DNA from: Sphingobacterium sp. CZ-UAM
GTDB taxonomy: Bacteria; Bacteroidota; Bacteroidia; Sphingobacteriales; Sphingobacteriaceae
Assembly (NCBI RefSeq): GCF_002000245.1
Contig: NZ_MTCM01000001.1
Coordinates: forward strand, 1,116,001-1,180,000
DNA length: 64,000 bases
Reading direction: 5' to 3'
The notes beneath the pieces were generated by a model. That model did not search any database. It worked only from the letters and a program-made list of their open reading frames with translations, and was not told the origin of the DNA. This document shows, piece after piece, positions 59,807 through 64,000 of this stretch. The position numbers and the translations under genes are program-made. Numbering within the stretch: the stretch's first letter is position 1; the number at the start of each line of letters is the position of its first letter.

Positions 59807-60839
59807 ACTCTGATCTTGCATTCACCAATGCCCATTCTTCCCTCATCTTTAGCAGTCTATTATAAGCCTCAGCTGGTACTTTCAACTGCTCCTGATGTGC
59901 ACCAAATAACTCCACAATATAATCACTCCCGACTCTGTGTTGATCTTTTATAGCCAAATGCTGTATCAACAGCCCCCGACCGGCGCGGAAAAATAAATTG
60001 GGCCATTGTTTCTCGATTTTTGCCAATGAATCTATATCAACCGTACCCTCGCGGCCATCCAGCAGACGTACATCCACCAACTTGGACTTGGCGGATCCTT
60101 CTTTCAGATAAAAATACGCGATCTGCGGTATTCTTACCCGTTCATTGACAGCACCTATCATTACCTCAACTTGTTCAGTGGCCTCTTTGAGACAGGCTTT
60201 TAGTCTATTTTCATGGATACTTAAACGATCGTGGTTGGCACGCAATCGCTGCTTCCGACTTCTAAGTTCATTCAATTCATTTTCATAATATAGCCGAAGC
60301 TCATTACTATTTTTTTCCGCTGCTCTTATCTGCTCCTCTTTTTGCAGATGCCACTTTTGCATTACTTTTACCCGCTTTTCCCTATAGTTACTAATCTTTC
60401 TTTCCTTTCGAAAGGCATAATAAAATTGAACCATAATCAGGCAGAACATAACGACAACAAAGTCCCTTTCAAAATAATCCTTTTGTTGCAAATCTACACC
60501 AAACAGAGCCAAATAGATTTTATAGACTACTCTCAGCGCAATAGCGCCCAAAAGAAGCACCAGGATCAGAAATTGGAGCGGATAACGAAATATTTCATTT
60601 TGTCCGAGAAATGTGTGCGAGTCAAGTTTGTATATGACGAAGGCAACAGCCACTATCGCCAATAGCATTAAAACCCAACTAAAAAGAAATACCAAACCAT
60701 GTTTTTCCATAGTTATACTCGAAAACAAAGCTTCTTCAGTCGTGTAAAACGTGACCAGAAAAGAGGAAATACAAGCTAATAGTAATATTATACCCAAATT
60801 TCCATACCAGGAGCGAAAGAAAGATTTAAGTGTTATCAT
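59805..60839 (-). CDS. Membrane-anchored LytTR-domain regulator
   Basis: A 344-residue protein: four transmembrane segments in the first 150 residues, a long coiled coil (about 160-235, KWHLQKEEQIRAAEKNSNEL onwards) and a C-terminal LytTR DNA-binding domain (about 240-335, IAYFYLKEGSAKSKLVDVRLLDGREGTVDIDSLAKIEKQWPNLFFRAGRGLLIQ). No receiver domain is present, so it should sense through the membrane part directly. Targets unknown. A phased GnnTTT array lies 104-153 bp upstream of its start. Confidence 0.9.
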   Translation of the reverse strand: MITLKSFFRSWYGNLGIILLLACISSFLVTFYTTEEALFSSITMEKHGLVFLFSWVLMLLAIVAVAFVIYKLDSHTFLGQNEIFRYPLQFLILVLLLGAIALRVVYKIYLALFGVDLQQKDYFERDFVVVMFCLIMVQFYYAFRKERKISNYREKRVKVMQKWHLQKEEQIRAAEKNSNELRLYYENELNELRSRKQRLRANHDRLSIHENRLKACLKEATEQVEVMIGAVNERVRIPQIAYFYLKEGSAKSKLVDVRLLDGREGTVDIDSLAKIEKQWPNLFFRAGRGLLIQHLAIKDQHRVGSDYIVELFGAHQEQLKVPAEAYNRLLKMREEWALVNARSE

Positions 60840-60942
60840 AATAGGCTTACAACAAAATTAACCTCAAAGTTAATAATACGTATCCTCAATGAAAGTAACG
60901 TTTCCTTTACACACTATCATAGATTCAATTAATGGCTTCGTA

Positions 60943-60992
60943 GCGTTTGCAAATGCGTTTAAGTGGCTTTCAAGCGTGTTTCATACTTGTTT
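60943..60992 (-). repeat. Phased GNNTTT array upstream of LytTR gene
   Basis: GCGTTT, GCGTTT, GGCTTT, GTGTTT and TTGTTT end at 60948, 60960, 60970, 60981 and 60992, i.e. 10-12 bases apart. It is a weaker pattern than the two arrays at 59.0-59.2 kb. The rest of 60840-61191 shows no gene. Confidence 0.4.
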
Positions 60993-61191
60993 CGACGAAA
61001 CCAATTTCATTTTCACCGATCTCAGACTTCATTTCCTTCACTTTTTAGGGATTAGGTTTTAGATTCGCTGTTCGATCGAATTATAGAACTAATTTAATTT
61101 TTTAACAACGGTGAATACTAATTGTCTAGGACATAGCCTTGGCATGCTGCTATTGTCTGAGCTTTAGGAACCGCCAAACAGACTAAAGAGT

Positions 61192-61623
61192 ATGAAGAAA
61201 TACACATTAGATAAGGAAGGTGTCAGGCAATGGTTAGAACAGCTATACGGCTCAACCATCGAACTCCAGATGATGGAGCAAAATCTGATCCTACTCAGCC
61301 TGCACAGCTGGCTTATGTCTCGCTTTGAACTTTCGGAGAGCCAAGTTGAGTATCTGATATCGTTATCATCAGACTTCAAAAACAATCTTGCCCAAGAGAT
61401 CGCCTTTGCGATCAACAATCGTGCGGACATCACTTTGGATAAGCAGACCAATGAAAAAAGTACCAGCACTCTATCCCGAGATTCGGTCAAGGTGACCGAG
61501 TATGAGTCAAACAAGATTCAGTCAGATACTCCAGAGATACCAGTAGAATCTGAAGCGAATGAAATCTTCAGCCACCGATTAGAGGGGCATCTGATTGTCA
61601 GGATTTACTATAAACTACTATAG
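61192..61623 (+). CDS. Hypothetical protein
   Basis: A 143-residue protein beginning MKKYTLDKEGVRQWLEQLYGSTIELQMMEQN, helix-rich in its first 85 residues (LLSLHSWLMSRFELSESQVEYLISL), then a polar, probably disordered segment to about 130 and a short C-terminal strand. No signal peptide or known domain. A strong terminator follows at 61644. Function unknown. Confidence 0.65.
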   Translation: MKKYTLDKEGVRQWLEQLYGSTIELQMMEQNLILLSLHSWLMSRFELSESQVEYLISLSSDFKNNLAQEIAFAINNRADITLDKQTNEKSTSTLSRDSVKVTEYESNKIQSDTPEIPVESEANEIFSHRLEGHLIVRIYYKLL

Positions 61624-61643
61624 ATTATTTAAAATAACCTAAC

Positions 61644-61687
61644 AAACGCCATGGGCCATATCTCTCTCATGGCGTTTTTGCTTTTTC
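61644..61687 (+). terminator. Strong intrinsic terminator
   Basis: AAACGCCATG (61644-61653) and CATGGCGTTT (61668-61677) pair perfectly and are followed by TTTGCTTTTT. It ends the 143-residue gene and shows that the downstream Crp-like gene cannot start at the ATG 61651 or 61669 inside the stem. Confidence 0.85.
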
Positions 61688-61716
61688 GTGAACTATTCAT
61701 TTACAGTATATTAAAA

Positions 61717-62277
61717 GTGAAACGCTTTATCCAACATTTAAATGCATATTTTGGCATAGAAGATCGCTGTCGCGATGAATTAATAAAGTACAGCATACTC
61801 CGCAAGGCGAAGCGAGGACAGATCTATTGCCGGGAGGACGAGAGCCGTCCCTACTGGTGCTATGTACTAGACGGTATGGTAGGTGCCTATGAGACGCAGC
61901 TTAGAAAGCCCTATCTGCACTGGATTGCTACGGAGGGCCATTACTTTACGGGCACCAAGCACGAGTATAGTTTTAGCAGCCAGGACCTGTGTATTCAATT
62001 TCTCAGCAAGACTACCCTTGCCTGTATACCCCTTTCCATTTTGCAGGAGTTACAAGACAAATACCCGAGCATGCATCATTTTGTGAGTATCATGCGGCAG
62101 CGGAAATCTGATTTTTTTAATAAAAAAGGACTTATTATGGCCAAGGATGCCACGGACAGGTATATAAAATTAAAGGAACTCATGCCTACCCTATGGTACA
62201 ATCTGAACAATAAATTGATGAGCGAATTTTTATATATCGACCCAAAAACACTTTATGAAAGTAAAAAGCGACAATGA
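61717..62277 (+). CDS. Crp/Fnr-like cyclic-nucleotide-binding-domain protein
   Basis: A 186-residue protein if started at the GTG 61717, which gives MKRFIQHLNAYFGIEDRCRDEL, the usual N-terminus of Bacteroidota Crp-like proteins; earlier ATGs fall within the terminator stem. A cNMP-binding roll (about 20-115, RGQIYCREDESRPYWCYVLDGMVGAY) is followed by the dimer helix and a degenerate HTH (DRYIKLKELMPTLWYNLNNKLMSEFLYIDPKTLYESKKRQ). It may be a regulator or a sensor without DNA binding. Partner unknown. Confidence 0.8.
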   Translation: MKRFIQHLNAYFGIEDRCRDELIKYSILRKAKRGQIYCREDESRPYWCYVLDGMVGAYETQLRKPYLHWIATEGHYFTGTKHEYSFSSQDLCIQFLSKTTLACIPLSILQELQDKYPSMHHFVSIMRQRKSDFFNKKGLIMAKDATDRYIKLKELMPTLWYNLNNKLMSEFLYIDPKTLYESKKRQ

Positions 62278-62319
62278 ACCATTGCCAGCATATAAGTCAA
62301 AAGAAAGTTTACAGCTCCT

Positions 62320-63240
62320 TTAATTAAACATCGCCCTAAATTCCAGTGGCGTTTGGGAAGTTTTCTTCTTGAACAGTTTACTGAAACTTTGTGCATGCTC
62401 AAACCCTAATTCATATGCAATTTCGTTTACGGTAAGGTTCGTCGTCGATAATTTCTCTTTTGCTTTTTCAATGAGTTTATGGTGGATGAACTGTTGGGCA
62501 CTCTGACCAATGAGTGAACGTAGCATATCGCTTAGATACCCAGCAGAAATATTCAACTGTTCTGAAAGAAAGTGTACCGTGGGAATACCTTGATTAGCGG
62601 AATTCTCCCCGTTCAGATAATCATCCAATAGGGCTTCTGTCTTCTGTAAAATATCATTGTTTATATTTTTCCGAGTGATAAACTGCCGCTTATAAAATCG
62701 GTTGACATAGCTCAGCATTAACTCAATCTGGGAAATAATGACTTCTTGACTGAATTCATCTATCCGATTGTCCAGTTCATTTTTCATGATGTTCAGGATA
62801 GCTATCATGGTTTCCCTTTCCTGATCAGATAAATGCAAGGCTTCATTCACAGAATAAGAAAAATAGCCGTACTTCTTAATTTTATGTGCCAAGGGATAAC
62901 CCATAAAAAAGTCAGGATGAATCAGCAGCAGATAAGCATAAGTATCCCTGTTATATTCTGTGCTGCCAACCAATTGATTGGGAGCAAGAAAAAGCATGCT
63001 TCCTTCATTAAAATCATAATAGTCCCTACCATACTTCAGTTTTCCGCTATTCTTTGTAATAAACGTTATTTTATAAAAACTTAAGATATCATAGATCGGT
63101 GCCATATCCGTATTAAATGGATTGTCCTGATTAAAATGTACCAGACTTATCAAGGGGTGCTGAGGTTTTGGTAGACCAAAGGCCTCATGACTCTCAGATA
63201 TGGATATAAAGCGTCTTAATGTGTCCTCTTTCTTTTTCAT
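62320..63240 (-). CDS. AraC-family regulator, paralogue 3 of the SDR-linked group
   Basis: A 306-residue protein related to those at 45548 and 50349: ISISESHEAFGLPKPQHPLISLVHF, then KNSGKLKYGRDYYDFNEGSMLF, HPDFFMGYPLAHKIKKYGYFSY and FYKRQFITRKN blocks, and an AraC domain (NISAGYLSDMLRSLIGQSAQQF, then VNEIAYELGFEHAQSFSKLFKKKTSQTPLEFRA). It lies behind an SDR gene on the same strand, across a terminator. That SDR is its likely target. Confidence 0.93.
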   Translation of the reverse strand: MKKKEDTLRRFISISESHEAFGLPKPQHPLISLVHFNQDNPFNTDMAPIYDILSFYKITFITKNSGKLKYGRDYYDFNEGSMLFLAPNQLVGSTEYNRDTYAYLLLIHPDFFMGYPLAHKIKKYGYFSYSVNEALHLSDQERETMIAILNIMKNELDNRIDEFSQEVIISQIELMLSYVNRFYKRQFITRKNINNDILQKTEALLDDYLNGENSANQGIPTVHFLSEQLNISAGYLSDMLRSLIGQSAQQFIHHKLIEKAKEKLSTTNLTVNEIAYELGFEHAQSFSKLFKKKTSQTPLEFRAMFN

Positions 63241-63251
63241 AGTATAAATTT

Positions 63252-63288
63252 ATAAAAAACCTGTAACGCTTTTGCTACAGGTTTTTAT
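63252..63288 (-). terminator. Terminator of the SDR at the window end
   Basis: AAAACCTGTA (63256-63265) pairs with TACAGGTTTT (63276-63285) with A- and T-runs on the flanks, in the 61-bp gap between the SDR stop and the AraC start. Confidence 0.8.
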
Positions 63289-63301
63289 AGGCCGCAAGGC
63301 T

Positions 63302-64000
63302 CTACCACGGAACTTGACCGCCTTGTTCTGTACGATAAGTAGCCGGTCCGGTAAAGCTTCCATTCGGAATATCTTCTGCCAGCGCAACGCGTATAGGTTC
63401 AAGAGATCCTTCTTCTACCGTATCGGTACCTTCAAAGTTGTTTAGCGCGGTCGCCGTAAAGCCCGGGCTTACCAGATTAACCTTAACATTCGTATTTTCC
63501 AATTCATTGGCAAGAGACAGGAAGACACCATTCAAGGCAGTCTTGGAAGCACCATATACTGCATCAAATCCGTTACGAAAGGTATTGTCTGGATCTGCAT
63601 TAAGGGTAAGCGAACCTAGTGAACTTGACACGGTAACGATTCTTGATTGTTTTGCCTTCCGCAATAAGGGTAAAAGAGCCTGAGTGATGGCTAGGGTACC
63701 AAACACATTGGTATCCCATACCTGACGCATTTCATCTATTGATGTGGTGCTTGCCTTCTGGGCACTAAGGATTTCCCACATTGTGCGTCCCGGAACACCT
63801 GCATTTGAAATGGCTGCATTATTGACCAGCAAAGTAAGATACCCAAATTCACTTTCTATTTTATTTACAGCATTTTTGATTGATTCACTGTCGGTAATAT
63901 CCAGCTGAATGGCTTGTGCAGCACCTCCGATCCGGTTGGCTGCATCTTCTCCTTTTTGTAAATTTCTTGATCCTACAAACACATGATATCCATTATCGGC
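63302..64000 (-). CDS. SDR-family oxidoreductase, 5' end beyond window
   Basis: The frame is open from 64000, giving 232 residues without the start; about 15 N-terminal residues including the GxxxGxG loop lie outside. DNGYHVFVGSRNLQKGED follows the first strand, then LLVNNAAISNAG, the Ser in VTVSSSLGS and catalytic YGASKTALNG. It resembles plant-type carbonyl-reductase-like bacterial SDRs. Paired with the AraC gene at 62320 as in the other regulator-SDR units. Confidence 0.92.
   Translation of the reverse strand, partial: ADNGYHVFVGSRNLQKGEDAANRIGGAAQAIQLDITDSESIKNAVNKIESEFGYLTLLVNNAAISNAGVPGRTMWEILSAQKASTTSIDEMRQVWDTNVFGTLAITQALLPLLRKAKQSRIVTVSSSLGSLTLNADPDNTFRNGFDAVYGASKTALNGVFLSLANELENTNVKVNLVSPGFTATALNNFEGTDTVEEGSLEPIRVALAEDIPNGSFTGPATYRTEQGGQVPW

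Overview
The window looks like chromosome of a Bacteroidota bacterium, most likely Sphingobacteriaceae and plausibly Sphingobacterium. The evidence is a SusC/SusD pair, a hybrid two-component sensor (HTCS), a Nudix-type AraR, many AraC/HxlR regulators, and promoters with the Bacteroidota -7 element TAnnTTTG. No tRNA, rRNA, CRISPR array or intact mobile element was seen. The genus is inference from gene content only.

Region 1 (1-24.5 kb) is an arabinose/arabinan utilization locus. From the divergent araB-araR intergenic region, nine genes run leftwards on the minus strand: araB, araD, araA, a sodium:sugar symporter, a lipoprotein mutarotase, two secreted GH51 arabinofuranosidases, a secreted GH97 glycosidase and the 1339-residue HTCS. 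After a 313-bp promoter region come susC, susD and a tandem GH43 enzyme cut by the window start. Together they bind arabinose-containing glycans at the surface, release arabinose in the periplasm, import it with an ion gradient and convert it to xylulose 5-phosphate. Control is layered: AraR (a Nudix-fold sensor with a degenerate Nudix box) facing a perfect 16-bp-arm palindrome, and the HTCS for the surface module.

Region 2 (24.5-29.3 kb) is a junction: a GNAT remnant, a DUF2867-type SDR, a CDF zinc transporter with a small unknown gene, an AraC regulator, and a chimeric scrap made of an RND-adaptor end joined to a DUF202 start.

Region 3 (29.3-54.5 kb, resuming at 62.3 kb) is a dense patchwork of transcription regulators (eight AraC, two HxlR, one TetR, one Crp/Fnr) each beside one or a few small redox or detoxification enzymes: SDRs, quinone-reductase-like MDRs, OsmC, AhpD-like and other carboxymuconolactone-decarboxylase proteins, SnoaL-like proteins, an alpha/beta hydrolase and a Bcr/CflA pump. 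Several units look like sensors of reactive or electrophilic compounds. Three promoters here share an approximately 22-bp site placed 40-41 bp upstream of the -7 element, beside two paralogous AraC genes; this is the best candidate for an undescribed regulon. An ahpD-crp gene pair appears twice, 8.3 kb apart, with reciprocal decay.

Region 4 (54.7-62.3 kb) holds a cyclase-family hydrolase, unknown genes, a DUF5675 cassette with small membrane proteins, a membrane-bound LytTR regulator and a Crp-like protein. Its non-coding DNA contains helically phased 10- and 11-bp direct-repeat arrays and mutually exclusive hairpins that no gene explains.
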